NCBI GenBank assembly: GCA_039621445.1
Contig: CP154956.1
Span: 80,720,474 to 80,784,473, forward strand
Direction: 5' to 3'
Length of the DNA: 64,000 bases
Origin: Euglena gracilis
Taxonomy: Eukaryota; Euglenida; Euglenophyceae; Euglenales
Part shown: positions 19,460 through 30,710 of the stretch, in pieces
Layout: every line of letters begins with the position of its first letter
Numbering within the stretch: the stretch's first letter is position 1
Position numbers and translations under genes: made by a program
Notes under the pieces: model-generated
What the model saw: the letters and a program-made list of their open reading frames with translations, nothing else
Database searches by the model: none
What the model was told of the DNA's origin: nothing

Positions 19460-21660
19460 ATTCTTCGCTTTTGCTGGTGCAAAAAAATTGGGCAAAGGTC
19501 CGAAAAAGGCTGGGCCAGGGCAAAATTGATTTTTTCCCCATTATTTTGACATTTTTTGACTTTTTTGCAGATTGTAATTTATTGGGTTCAGTTTGGCCCC
19601 TGGCTTGAGATCTCTGAAGAGAGAGAGGTGGGGTCAGACAGTGGCCTCTTTTCCAGCCCGCCCAAAATTTCCTGGCCTCTGAGTTGCCCCCCCCTGCCGT
19701 CAGAGAGTGAACAAAAAGCCTCTTGGTCGATGCCACAGTGTGGTGGGGGGGGACATTCAGCAAAAGGTTCATTTTATTCTTCAAAAATTTCCCGTTGCAC
19801 ACCTCTCAACGATGAAGGTGTCCGAAGGAGGAGTGTACATGGTGTGGTGGATAGCACGATTGTGGTTGTGGCATGGTGGACAGTGGTCATCATCTGCAAC
19901 ATGGTGGTGCATTGGGAGGATTTTAGTTTGTTTTGTCCCTTTCCCCTGAAAAATTTGAGGTGAGGAAGGCTCTCTCGGCACTTCCAGTCTGCCATTGCAC
20001 CTGTGCTGAAACCTGAAATTGTTTCACCCAGAGGTTGTCAACGATGAATTGGAAATGGTTCGGCATGACAATCAAGGCCCAGTCCCCATGAGCTCATTTT
20101 ATCGGTATTCTTTGGAAGGACTGGCTTGGAGGGTGTGATGGTGGACGTGAGGAGTTTATCCAACGCTCTTGCTGGTGTTTGTGAGTATAATTTTGGGAGA
20201 TTCCCACCAGTTTCAATTGTTTTCCAAGAAAAAAACTGCTTTGACCACAGGCAGACCATTGCTTAACACCTGTCCCATCCCCCCCAGGGGGGGGAGGTGA
20301 TTGGCTGGTTTTTCAGAGTGACTGACTGTTTTTTTGGTTGTGACCACCCTCCTCCTGGTGGTGGCGTTGGCCAGAAATCTGCCAAAAGTGGCTGAGTGGC
20401 AAAATTTGGATGTGGAAAATTTTGGCCAAAAATGGTCTGAAAGGCCAAAAAGTGACTGGTTTTTCTGGGTGGCCGACTTCCCCCTTGTGGGGGGGGGGGG
20501 TAAAGTGACTCACTGGCTTGGCCGAAAAAAGTGACTGACTGATTTTTTTCGAAGTGGAAAGTGACCCCCCCCGGAGGGGGGGGGTCACTGAGCAATGGTA
20601 TGATCACAGGGCAAGGCTAAGAAGAAAAACATGGACAAAAGCGTGATGCACGGGTTGGAGGAGGGGTGTCCTCCTGCTCACGATTGAGGGATGTCCACCT
20701 CACCCCACCGCCAGGGGAGGTTGAATGAAGTCAGGCGTTACGCCCCCCCCCCCCGACCCAGCCGAATTTGGGTCTCTGGGGGGGCAATTCCCTGAGTACC
20801 CGGCAGGTCCAGGTTCCAATCAGCCCCCCCCCCCTCCCAGGAGACCCCCACCCAGTGGGGTTAGGGTGGGGCACCTTTTCCCAGCCAACTTGCAGCCCCC
20901 CTGGGGGAGTCCTTGAGAAAACCTCCAATCCTTTGGAATGGAGCAGCGAGCAAAAGATGTGGGGATGTGAAATGGGAGTCAGTTTGTTCTTGGTTCAGGT
21001 GGCACACTCAGGTGGCCTGTGGGTAGGACCATCAAAACCAGGGATTTCCTGAGTCCCTGAATCAGGGAATCCCTGATTAACACTGCAAGGGGACAGTGGT
21101 GTGCACCACGGAACCAAATCACAGCGGCAATGATGAGCATAAGTGCAGGTTTTTTTTTTTAAAGTTGGCACTGGGAAGGGAGTCCAACCAGCCAACACCT
21201 TCCAATCCCTTTTCCCAGCCTGTCCCCTCCCCTCTGGAGGTGCTGAAATGTGGTTTGGACACGGCCTAGGAAAAATGCCAATTCTTATGAAAAGCACTGG
21301 GCGGTTTGTTGGGGGGTTCATGGTTGATAAATATCAAGTCGCTGGAGATGGTGGTTTCCATTGGGTCCAGCTGCCGGCCCCTGACCCTCCACTTTTTCCA
21401 GCCAGCAGAATGGAACCCCCACCCCAAGTCTTCAAGAAAACTCCTGCCACAATGAGAAGTCACGGCAGCGAACCATGAGTCATCAGAAGTGGAGCTGGGG
21501 CTGCTGGAGTGCCATGTCATGCAGATTTGGGGTGGATTGGCAGTAAACGTCCTGAGAATGAGGAAGCAGCAGGCAGGCTAATTTGGGAAAGACGAAGCAG
21601 GTGCGTTGGGGCCAGACATTCTTTCAAGTTTTGTGAGCAAAAGGGGGTCTTGTCTATAAG
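19460..21660. other. No gene recognised; diverged repeat and C/G runs
   Basis: No frame here shows a recognisable domain. At about 20030-20150 there is a diverged third relative of the motif seen at 17095-17190. From 20270 to 20600 the dispersed C/G-run repeat reappears. At about 21037-21078 the words CAGGGATTTCCTGAGTCCCT and CAGGGAATCCCTG form an imperfect hairpin. Frames at 21143-21478 and nearby overlap on both strands and I do not call them. Confidence 0.4.
20275..20600. repeat. Dispersed G/C-run repeat, copy 2
   Basis: This copy contains AAGTGACTGACTGATTTTTT, CGAAGTGGAAAGTGACCCCC and several long C and G runs that are mutually complementary. It parallels 480-640. The interior has poly-G and poly-C tracts of 9-12 bases. 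I see no coding sequence. Confidence 0.5.
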
Positions 21661-21669
21661 CTGGCACTG

Positions 21670-22171
21670 TCAAACGCATCTCCGGATGCCATGGCAATGC
21701 CGGAAAAGAACCCGGGCAACTGTCCAATCGGACTTGTGGGGGGAAGCAAAGGGGGGGGGCTGAAAGAAACATGGTGTTTCTAACCCACCCTCAACAAAAA
21801 TTTGCCGTGGCGTATCCGCCTCAGAGTCAAATGTGCCTATCGGCACCAGTGCGAGATCTCGCTGGGGGGAATGGGTGTTAACCGATCGGCTTTCCAACGA
21901 AAGAGTGTGCCTGTTGGGCATGGGGTTGCTCTATAGAGCTTGACACCGATAGGTGTGGGGATGCCCATTGGGCGGGGGGAGGATTACTCGACACAGAAAC
22001 CGATAGGTGTGACACACGCGGGGAAGGAGGACTACCTTTGAAATGAGTCAATGCTTGTGTACCCCTATGGGGTTGGGAATGTTCATTAGAGCTAGACAAT
22101 GATGCCGCAGGTTCAAGTCCACGAAGTGAACCAATCAGTGCTGCATAATCAATGGGCGTTGTGCTCTGCAT
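21670..22171 (-). pseudogene. Gag N-terminus of LTR family A (copy A4)
   Basis: Starting from an ATG at 22171, the minus strand encodes MQSTTPIDYAALIGSLRGLE, matching the A1 start MQSSSTNTLIDYQELIGSLR. Ser-Ile-Glu-Gln repeat units follow, then after a frameshift a segment with SPQRDLALVPIGTFDSE and FVEGGLETPCFFQPPP, which A1 also has. The similarity ends near 21670 at the segment equivalent to the A1 stretch PVTGSFPAMP. Upstream of the ATG, the sequence resembles the A1 leader. It is a truncated, frameshifted gag fragment with no LTR attached. Confidence 0.75.
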
Positions 22172-22539
22172 TTTTGAGGTAAAAACACAAAAACCAAGTG
22201 TAGATTGCGGGGTAAAATGCTTGGTAAAAATGGGGGGTGCACGATGCTTGGCGGGTCCACGATGGCGGTCGTTGGCGCGGAGCTCGGGACGGCGCCGCTG
22301 CTTGCGGGGGCAGCGCCGTCCGTCTTTGCGGTGTGGTGGCGGACGCGGGTGCGGGTTACGGCGGCGACGGCGATGGCGGGCTGGACGGCACGGCTGCTCG
22401 GGGGATTGATGGGATGCGCCCGCACAGATATCGTACTACTCCTTCTGGAAAGCGATATGCCTGCTCTTGGGGGCCGCGCTGCTGGGATGCCCCACCCAGC
22501 TGCTGTCGGTGATGTCGCCGTCCATCTTGCTCCTCCGCG

Positions 22540-23650
22540 ATGTTTTCGCACTGGACGTCGCACACGATGTCCTGCATGGGGGCCATGGAGTCCGCGATCC
22601 AGAAGCGTGTGGGCTTGCGATGGCGAGCCTGGACCACCTATGTCATGGAGGTGTATATACATCTCCGTAACCACCAGGACGATAGGCCTGGTATGGAAAG
22701 CCTGCCACCGGATTACGGTGACGCCATCGAGGGTCCTCGTCGTCGGATTCTTGGTCACCTGCGCCCCAACTGGCACCTGGCTGATATCAGCCTGGAAGAA
22801 CATTTGCGGCGAAAGTTTGGCGGTACCCTCGACCGGGAGGTATTCCTTCCGCTGATGTGTCACCCGCAGGACATCCTCGAGCAGCGTATGTCGATTCTGG
22901 CATGCGTTCAGGAGTTCGAGGAGGGCTTTTTCGAGGTCTGGGAGGATACGCGTTACCGCGGCTTCCTGGGCCCGAACAGGCCTGCCAACGCCTGGGTGCA
23001 GCCATCTTTGCCGCCACCCTGGCCCAACAGCGCCAGCAGTAGTACGCTGGCCTTTTACAGGCTGGCGGATACCCAGGGATGCCGATGGCACCCCGACGAT
23101 CCTCGTTCGCCCGAGGATCTGCGCGCCTTCATCGCCCCAGAGGATGAACCTCTGGCGCGAAGGAGACGTGAGGCGTCAGTCGCTTCCACCACCGCGATTC
23201 CGCGGCAGGAGGAACGCGAACGCAGTCCCTCCGTCACCATCCTGGAGGAAGGGCCACCGTCTCCGACAGGAACGGCTGTATCCTTCGTCTCTGCCCCGCG
23301 AGCGGCAGGAGAACGATCGGTTTCCCCGGCTCCCGCGACGGCTTCCGTCTGTCCACCGGTAGGTGGAGACCAGGAACTCCCTGAGGAGGAAGGTGAGAAC
23401 GTGGAGGATATCCTCTACGCTGCTCTGCCTGCTGCGGCACAGCCTAGGCCAGACGGAGCACCCGCAGGGGATATACCTGTGGCTGCTGCGCCTGTTCCAA
23501 CGGCTGAGCCTCCAGCCGAGGTGACTGGTATGGTCGTCGAGGATATCCTCGAAGAACCTACCAGCCCCGCAGCACGCACCTCATTAGGAGGCCGTGTGCT
23601 CGGCGCCGTGGTCACTGGCATTACTGTCGTGGCTGCAGCACTGACGCCAC
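22540..23650 (+). CDS. Unidentified ORF in GC-rich block
   Basis: The plus strand is open from 22540 past 24590. The first 370 or so codons have a protein-like composition: WRAWTTYVMEVYIHLRNHQ, DISLEEHLRRKFGGTLDRE and LACVQEFEEGFFEVWEDTR, then an acidic, proline-rich region with VVEDILEEP. Beyond about 23650 the frame reads through antisense of the family B gag and is probably not real. The minus strand is also open over much of this stretch, so the strand choice rests on amino-acid composition and is uncertain. I recognise no family. It may be a gag-like ORF of another retroelement or a captured host exon. Confidence 0.35.
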
Positions 23651-23799
23651 GAGGTGGAGCCTGGGCTGCCCCGTCACTCATGATACTGCTCCTGCAGGGC
23701 CGAGACGTTGCTCTTGCCGTCCTTGCCTTTGCCCTTGGACTTTCCTTTTCCTTGATCTCCTTTGGCTCCACCCTTCGCCTTCCCTTTTCCTTTGCCTTC

Positions 23800-26700
23800 A
23801 TCTGGTCCTGCAGCATTCGATGTCCATTGCTCGGCTTGGTACCACCCCTTCCTTTTCCTTCATTTCCGTGCCATGCACTCGATGACCACTGCTCGGCTTG
23901 GTATCCACCCTTTCCTTTTCCTTCTTCACTCGTCCAGGGGTCGATGACCACTGCTCCGGGTACCCACGTCCTCCTTGGCCTTGTCCTTTGCCTTGGGGCG
24001 CAGGTACCGGTGGCGTCGGCGGGCGTGGTTGCTGCGCTTGCTTCTCCTTCTTCGGCGGCACATTCGTCTTCTCCACCTCCTGGATGTACGCCTCCTCGGT
24101 GGTGTCGTCGACCTCCACGTCTCGCTGCCACCGGCACCGGCCGCTTCTCCGGGATCTCCTTCTCCTTCTCGGGGGCCATCTTCGCCTCCATCCGTAGCTA
24201 TCTCCCCAGGAGGTTGTGGATGTCCTTCGCCGGTAGATTGCAGGAGTCGGTTGTCACCGTGACGATGCTGCCGCCCTCGAGCCGCTGGCGGTCGTACACG
24301 GCCTTCACCAGGGTGTTGTGCTCGTCGCCCACTAGCACCACCACGAAGCGGCGCCTCGCCTTCCGCACTGAGGCGGGGGCCACCATGGTCTCTTGCTTGA
24401 TCATCTCCTTCACCTCCTCCACCGTCGTGTCCATCGGCAGGCCCTCCAGCACGATGGACCGGTGTTCCACCCGCTTGTCCTCCTCCCGCGCCACCTTCCG
24501 GCGCCAGGGGTGGTGGGGCATGGCCTCCACGAGGAGCTTCCCCAGGTCCTCCTCCTCCATGCCCACCTGCCTCGCCATGGACGCCATCTGCGCGTAGTAC
24601 TCCGTCCAGGACTTCTCGGTCAGCTTCCCGCTCGTCACCAGCTTCAGCTTCCTCATTCGCCGCTGCAGGACCTCCTTGTCCTCGCCGCCGTTCCCCAGGT
24701 CCACCTCCGCGAACAGCACAGCATACTCCACCTCTCCTTTGGTCTCGATCTCCTCGTCCAGCATCAGTACCGTGGCCTCGTCCAAAGCCGCGCGGAACAT
24801 GGCGAGACGCTGGGCAGACGTGATGGATGGCCACGCCTGCTTGAGTTCCCGAAGCCACAGAAGCCACCGCCTCCGCCACTGCGGCCAGTCCTCCGGATGT
24901 CCGGAGAACCAGCCCGGGTGGAGGCGAATGACGGAGTCCACCAGCGGCGCCAGGAGGAAGTGCAGGGCCGCTGGCTGGCTTGCACCGCGGCGATGCGGAC
25001 CTCTCGCACCGCGGACGTGCTGGCGACGGGGACGGCGGACGGCGTGCTCAGGCGGGCGATGGAGAGGGACAACTCTCCGCCCCCTCCCGCCGCGGCCTGC
25101 TTCCGGACCATCCGGAGAGCTGTTTGGAGGGTGGACGACGACTTCTCCTGCACCACGGGCTCCTCCTGCATGGGCTTCTCCATCTGGACTGTCCTGTCCT
25201 CTGGCACTGGCTGCTTCTGGGCCATCGGCACCGGCTGCTGCTCGGCCGGGGGTGGCAGAGCCTTGGCAGGCATGGCCGGCACCGCCTTGGCTTGGGAAGA
25301 TACGATGACCTTCGAGACGATCTGGTCCAGCCGCTGCACGGCCATCATCACGGCTTACGTCTGGACGTTCAACTTCTGCACTTCGGTCTCCACCACCCGG
25401 ATTTTGTCACTGGGGACTTCCGCGGCGAGCCGTTGCACGGCCACGGTCAGCCCTTCGGCTTGGGCTCCCACCTTATGGATCTCCGTCTCTACCTTCTGGA
25501 CCCTCCCCACGATCAGCGGTGGCAGCTCAGCGGCCTTTTGCTCCTTGGCCGCAGCTGCCTCTACCTTGGTGGTGAGGGAGGACACCTGCGCCACCAGGAA
25601 CTTGACCTGCTCCTTCAACCAGGCGTTCTCCGCCTGCTGATACTGCAGCTGCTCCACCCGGCGCGGCGTCACCTTCACCCCTTTGCCCTGCGCCACCGCA
25701 GTATCCTCCACTTTGGCGGTGAAGGCGGTCATCTGCACCTCGACGGCGTCGAACTTCCCCTGCAGCTGGACGTTCTCGGCCCACTGCCGCTCCTTCTCTT
25801 GCAGTAGCTCCTGCACCGCGGCCCTGAGGTGCGCCATCTCCACCAGCTCGGTGAGTCCACTCGTCCGTACGCCGCTCTTCACCGTCATCACCGCGGCCGC
25901 GGCGTTGTCTTCCGCCTCTTTCACCTTCGCCCGGATCCTTCGGAGATCTACACCGAACTCTCCGAGCGCGTCATGGATCCGCTCCTCCGCCGTGGCCACC
26001 ATGGACATGAGCTTGTGGAGTTGTGATATTCCTTGATGTAGTCTGCCGATGTCGTCCTTTACCTTCACCACGTTCTCCATCAGGTCCACGTGGGCCCCTT
26101 CTTTGGCCGCCACCCTTTTTTCAGCTCTTGCACCGCCACCCCTTGCTCGTCCACCTGCAGCGGCTATTTTCACGGCCGCCCAGCTGTCCCACATCTCCTT
26201 CGCCTTGGAGCAGATGAAGTCGACGGTGTTGCAGAGGCGGTCCATCCGCGACTGCAACGCAGCGTGTTCCGCCTCCCACTCGGGGGGGGCCTGCATGACC
26301 TCGTCCGGCTTGTCCTCGACGGCGTACATCTCTCTCTGGTCCCCGCCTGCCACCACCCCTCGTCGTCATCAAGAGGACATTCTCCCCGGCGTTGTTGATC
26401 ACCTTCACCTTCTCGTTCACCCTCGTCATCTCCTTCTTCATCGGAGAGGCCCAGCTGCGGCACCTTGTGCGGCCGGACCGAGGATGGCGGGGTGCGGAAG
26501 TGCGGGTGCACGGCGGTGGTGCTCGGGTGTTCGCTGGGGGACCGGTAGGGAGGCGGCACTCCCACCGGTGCGGCGATGGCTTGGCTGGACGACGACGCCA
26601 TCTGCGACGGCGAGGGCCCTGCCACCGGCACAGGTGACAAAGCAGGCTGCAGGGACGAATGCACAGATGGGATCAGGCCAGCCACGGGGACGGGGATCCC

Positions 26701-27324
26701 GTCTCGGCCCTCGGACTCGCCGGGGCCCAGCTCGTGGGCGGGGTGATAAGTGATGGCCCGCATGCCCTCATCAGGGCTCCTAGGTGGCTCGGGGCTGGGC
26801 AGGGGCACCGGCAGGCCTGCGAAGGCCCGCTCACACTGCAGCTCCTGGACGCCCCACAGGTGGGGCACCTCGGATGGGAACGGGAACGGGAAGGGCAGGG
26901 AAGGGATCAGCTGGGGGAAGGGTGGGGTCCCGGGGAAAAGCTGAGAGTGTGGGGCCCCGGGTGGTAGCCAGGGGGTCGGGTCCCAGCTCTGGGGCTGGGT
27001 TGATTTCGGGAACAGGAGGGGGACTTGGGAAAAGTCTCGAGGGCTGTCGACTAGGGACTCGGATTTGAGGGGGATGAGTGGGAGATGGGGTGGGGCTGGG
27101 TGCGCGGGAGACGGGGATTGTGGGGATGGGAGTGGGGATGGGGCAGGTGATCGGGAGTATCTTTTCGGGGTGTTTTCTTGCGCTTCCCGAGGGCTATCGG
27201 AAAGACTTGCGGTGGGGGCTACCACTTCAAAGTCCGCCGCAAGGGTTGGCATCCTGTATGTACCCCAATGGGCCGTAGCTTCTTCGTGTGTGGAAAATTC
27301 TGGGGAGGTGTGCACGCTTTGCAT
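23800..27324 (-). pseudogene. Gag-like polyprotein, family B
   Basis: Reading leftward from the ATG at 27324, the parts are as follows. First is a long proline/serine-rich leader to about 26350. After a frameshift come about 330 codons of coiled coil (25358-26356, for example LVEMAHLRAAVQELLQEKER), ended by an in-frame TAA at 25355 and continuing in the same frame to about 24990. After another shift, a capsid-like segment follows (24198-24941) with PGWFSGHPEDWPQWRRRW and EKSWTEYYAQMASMARQVG. A basic Lys/Glu/Gln-rich tail ends near 23800. The coiled coil plus capsid order parallels family A Gag without close similarity. No protease, RT or integrase follows. High GC sets it apart from its neighbours. 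Confidence 0.5.
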
Positions 27325-27870
27325 TTCAAAAAGAAGGCACTCGAGAAAATGGCCTTCATTGGAAAACGTAGAACGAACAAGCCTCTGCTACCAGTTTTCG
27401 CCTCTGGCCGGTTCGGTGACCGTGCGCGGAATGTGCTCCCCGGCAGGTCGAGTGGAGGAAAACAGTCACCCGGCGCTCCGGTAAAAATACGCACACGCGC
27501 CCCAAAAATTCCGTTTTTTTATGTCTTTCGGTCCCTGAATTCAGCCAGAACCTGGGTTCCGGCAGCCAAATAATTCAAAAATTGGGGGGGGGAAACTGTA
27601 TTTTTGGCCAACTCCTTGGGGGTGCCTCTGAAGCAGTAGGGGGGGGGGAGGAAAAGCCTGGTTTGAACTAAAAAAAAGGGTAGCTGGGGGGGGGGGAAGA
27701 AAACCTTCACCTTGATTCCCAGCGCCGCTTGAGCTTGCTTTTTTTGAATTTGAATTCTTTCCTTTTGATTGACCTTCCGGATTGACTTTTTGAACTTCTT
27801 GGACAATTGTTTCCTTGAACTCAGATTCAGTTTTGAATTTCCTTCCTTCAGCATGCACAATTCTTTGAAT
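27325..27870. other. No gene recognised
   Basis: Poly-G runs of 8-10 at 27584-27700 interrupt all frames. The minus strand from 27860 encodes a lysine/glutamine-rich stretch without recognisable domains. This may be a decayed continuation of the DIRS-C3 element that lies to the right on the minus strand, but I cannot align it to the better copies. Confidence 0.35.
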
Positions 27871-28193
27871 GAAACATTCGGAAGAGAGAACCTGGGGGGG
27901 AAAAGTACACAGGTAAAAAAGTAGCGGAATGGGGCAGAAAATTCGCTAATTCCGGTGCGCAGTCGCCAGGCCGCCTCCCGCCGCCCACAGAGTTTAATAA
28001 ATCCTTTGTCCCGGTGTTCAGATGACTTTGCAAAGTGCTTTGGGTGGGATCAACTAGTAAAATGTCGTCCAGGTATATAATCACCTGGATACCCCTTTTT
28101 TTCCAAAAATTTTCGAATGTTTTCATAACCCCCCTGAAAATATGGGTTATCACGTTTATGCCAAAACAGCCTGCCTGGAATTCCAGGTCTGTC

Positions 28194-28526
28194 TGTATAC
28201 GTCGGTCGTCACCACCCGCCGTTGGACGGCCACGGGGCAGCTCATACTACTTGCCGTGGCTCGTCCTCAGGCGGGGAATTGCGCACATGGTCCGGCCAAC
28301 CAGTGTCTCGTCCATTTGCGCAATTGCGCGCGCCGAACGATCCCCGCGGTATGCCCTCTGCCCGTACGGGATCGTTCAGGACTCACACGACGGGACCTGG
28401 GTCTCGAACCCACGACCTCCCGCGTGTGAGCCCAGCACCTTACCGAATAAGCTACTCGAGCGATACTCGGCTTGGTACTACGCGCCGGCTACCAACCTCC
28501 GTAGGATCTCCCGTCTGCCGCACACA
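28194..28526 (-). repeat. 3' LTR of TRIM-3
   Basis: Identical to the 5' LTR, offset by 690 bp, and preceded on the minus strand by the purine tract GGGAGGGGAG. The 5-bp target duplication CTGTC follows at 28189-28193. Confidence 0.88.
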
Positions 28527-28863
28527 CTCCCCTCCCAAGAGCCTTACTACACTAGCCCACTGCGTCACTATGGCCGTGGCCCCTGCAGCTCGGGTTATGC
28601 CTCACACGGCCCTAGTTGGCTGAGTGCTTCTCACGAGTACTGCGTCACCAGGCTGCCGACCCCTGCAGCTCGGGTTTGCTATTGCCGGCAGTTTACGTGT
28701 TGTCGACTTCCACGGGCTCTGCCGCCTTGGAGCGTCCCCCTTAGCATCGGCTTGAGACTTTGGAACGGTGTAGGAGTTTCAGTCGCCCTAGACTCGGCGC
28801 GTCCGCCTCCGCCTTCCGGGCGCCGTGGGGTAAGGCTCTGACTTCCCGGTTCGTGTGGCATTA

Positions 28864-28883
28864 GACGGGTTCCCCTGCTACCA
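28864..28883 (-). promoter_or_regulatory. Primer binding site of TRIM-3
   Basis: Directly next to the 5' LTR end, the minus strand reads TGGTAGCAGGGGAACCCG. Its first nine bases equal the complement of the 3' end of eukaryotic initiator tRNA-Met, the usual primer of many LTR elements and the one inferred for family A (53464-53481). Confidence 0.75.
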
Positions 28884-29216
28884 TGTATACGTCGGTCGTC
28901 ACCACCCGCCGTTGGACGGCCACGGGGCAGCTCATACTACTTGCCGTGGCTCGTCCTCAGGCGGGGAATTGCGCACATGGTCCGGCCAACCAGTGTCTCG
29001 TCCATTTGCGCAATTGCGCGCGCCGAACGATCCCCGCGGTATGCCCTCTGCCCGTACGGGATCGTTCAGGACTCACACGACGGGACCTGGGTCTCGAACC
29101 CACGACCTCCCGCGTGTGAGCCCAGCACCTTACCGAATAAGCTACTCGAGCGATACTCGGCTTGGTACTACGCGCCGGCTACCAACCTCCGTAGGATCTC
29201 CCGTCTGCCGCACACA
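28884..29216 (-). repeat. 5' LTR of TRIM-3
   Basis: On the minus strand this LTR begins TGTGTGCGGCAGACGG and ends GTATACA, followed at once by the primer binding site. It is identical to 28194-28526 in every base I compared. It includes the Pol III-like boxes at 29090-29100 and 29133-29144. Confidence 0.88.
29090..29144 (-). promoter_or_regulatory. tRNA-like Pol III promoter (A and B boxes) in TRIM-3 LTR
   Basis: On the minus strand TAGCTTATTCGG (29144-29133) matches an A box and GGTTCGAGACC (29100-29090) matches a B box. They lie at tRNA spacing, within a stretch resembling the body of an elongator tRNA (GGAGGTCGTGGGTTCGAGAC). The anticodon stem does not pair, so it is not a functional tRNA gene. 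The copy in the other LTR is at 28400-28454. On the minus strand I find no run of four T anywhere in the 1,023-bp element, so Pol III could in principle read through it. Confidence 0.7.
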
Positions 29217-29255
29217 CTGTCCCCCAACTGGTGCCTTAAAACGGTGGGTATTATT

Positions 29256-30710
29256 TTTTGAGGGGGGGGTCCTTTTCATGTGTCTGCAAAAAATTTAAAT
29301 CATCCAAAATGTCCAAAAAAGCTCCCAAAATACGACGTTTCGAAAATTTCGGCGCTTTGCACCAGATATATAGGAGAAAATATGCTCATTTGTGTGAAAA
29401 CTGCCCCAAAATAGCAGATTTACCTGCAAGAACATCTCATTTTTTAAAAAAAAACCCGTGCTTCGTGCTGGCAGGAGTATTTATGATATATATGGGGACG
29501 CCCATTTTTTTTGTATTTTTGTACTTTTGCTCGGGCCGGCCCAGGCGGAATCTTATGTTTTGGAAGGGCCATTTTGTTTGGGGGGTCTTATTTTTGAGAG
29601 GTTTTTGTTCCCGAAGGGATTGAGCATTTTGGGAGTGGTACTAGGGGGTGTGCATGCTCTGCTTGCAGACTCTCTGATCCTCCACTTTTTACGTGGTCAT
29701 TGGTAAATTGACACAGCAAGAGGGGTCCCTTTGACGGTCTCCCCCTTGTTTTGCCTTGTCCCTGTCGTGGGCAATGCAGAACAATTTTGAGGGGGCGAGC
29801 CCCCTCATCCTCCACTGCCCCTTTCGGTTGTATCCCCCGGGCTAGCACTGGTTCAGTGATTTGATATCTACTGTTGGGGGAATGCTTTTTTAACATATGC
29901 TGTTTCCCCTCTTCTGACCTTGAAGTTGTTGGTTTTGAGTATGATGATGGACTCAGGTGCCTTGGTAAGAACAATGCTGGCACCAGTCACCATAATCACA
30001 AGTATGGATTCACTGGGCCTCTTGACGTTGTCCCCACCGGCCCTCTTTTGTTGTCCCCGTTGAATTTTACCTGATATGGGACGCCATGCGCAGTGAAAAT
30101 ATTTGGGGGCCTCTTGGTGCCACTTTTATCGTTGACAGGGCTTGTGATGAAGAAGTGGTTTCTGGGGTGTTGCGGGAATGTGCTCTGCCCCTCCTACTGG
30201 GCACCCCTTTGTGGAATCATCCTCCCTGGCCTTTGTATTGTTGGCCACCGTGACATTTGTTCCGACGACGTCCGTGGCGACTGCTGCTGCAATCTCCATG
30301 CCCAGTTTGAGCAATGTGTTCTTCTAAGTGCGGTGTAGGCATCCCTTGCCCTGGCCATTAGGGGTTGAAGGTTTTGTTTTGTTTGTGGGTACCTCAGGGT
30401 TTTCTGAGAACTTTCTGTCGACGTCCGTGGCTGTTACTGGGAGGTAATTTTTTTCAGAATTTTTTTGTGGGGATGAAGGGACAGCCACGGGTACAACCTT
30501 TCTTGCTGTCAGGTCATCCAGCTGCAGTGGTAGCCAGCGCTTGTTGTCCAGCGATGGTCTTCTTCATCTTTAAAATCAAATATTTCGTTAAAGTCTTGAA
30601 TGGGTCGACAAAATGTGAGTCAAAATCCTTACAGACCGTCGTTTTCCAGGTATTTCGATTGAATTGATTCCTTGATATCCACCTGTAACGGTTCTTGAGA
30701 TGAAGCTCCT
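29256..30710 (-). other. Presumed 5' leader/gag region of DIRS-C3
   Basis: This stretch lies on the minus strand between the left terminal repeat of a DIRS-C copy (30710-30850) and the C3 RT (29255 leftward), so by position it should hold the first ORF. The minus strand reads DIKESIQSKYLENDGL and neighbouring pieces, broken by stops and shifts. I could not align it with the gag region of C1 at 41292-41754. Call by position only. Confidence 0.3.

Larger units (their letters stand above)
28194..29216 (-). mobile_element. TRIM-3: 1,023-bp LTR element with tRNA-like LTRs
   Basis: Two identical 333-bp direct repeats (28194-28526 and 28884-29216) start with TG and end with CA and enclose 357 bp. 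The whole is flanked by the 5-bp duplication CTGTC (28189-28193 and 29217-29221). On the minus strand, a primer binding site starting TGGTAGCAGGGG directly abuts the 5' LTR (28883 leftward). A purine tract, GGGAGGGGAG, abuts the 3' LTR (28527-28536). This is the definition of a terminal-repeat retrotransposon in miniature. It has no coding capacity and sits inside the RT gene of DIRS-C3. Identical LTRs indicate a recent insertion. Each LTR carries tRNA-like A and B boxes. Confidence 0.9.
27900..29255 (-). pseudogene. DIRS-C3 reverse transcriptase fragment, split by TRIM-3
   Basis: On the minus strand, 28188 leftward reads WEFQAGCFG, then VMKTFENFWKKRGIQV and IIYLDDILLVDPTQSTLQ. This closely follows the DIRS-C1 RT at 43740-43930 (WEFQTGCFG, YLDDILLVAPTQNTLQ). 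The preceding residues, equivalent to LRHQVGG in C1, lie beyond the TRIM at 29222-29255 (read as LRHQLG). After removal of the TRIM and one copy of its target duplication the two parts join directly, apart from a one-base deletion. Downstream of the YLDD box similarity is lost by about 27980. The fragment is not functional. Confidence 0.8.

Noticed and set aside
23650-24597. Continuation of the plus-strand ORF from 22540
   Set aside because: Its composition becomes Pro/Leu/Ser-rich, and it is antisense to a coherent gag-like frame on the minus strand.
28400-28460. Possible tRNA gene on the minus strand
   Set aside because: A and B boxes are good, but the anticodon stem does not pair, and the sequence is part of an LTR repeated identically 690 bp away.
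28194-29216. Tandem SINE insertions
   Set aside because: The two copies have TG...CA ends, a shared 5-bp target duplication only at the outer borders, and an abutting PBS and PPT. A TRIM explains all of this; two SINEs would not.
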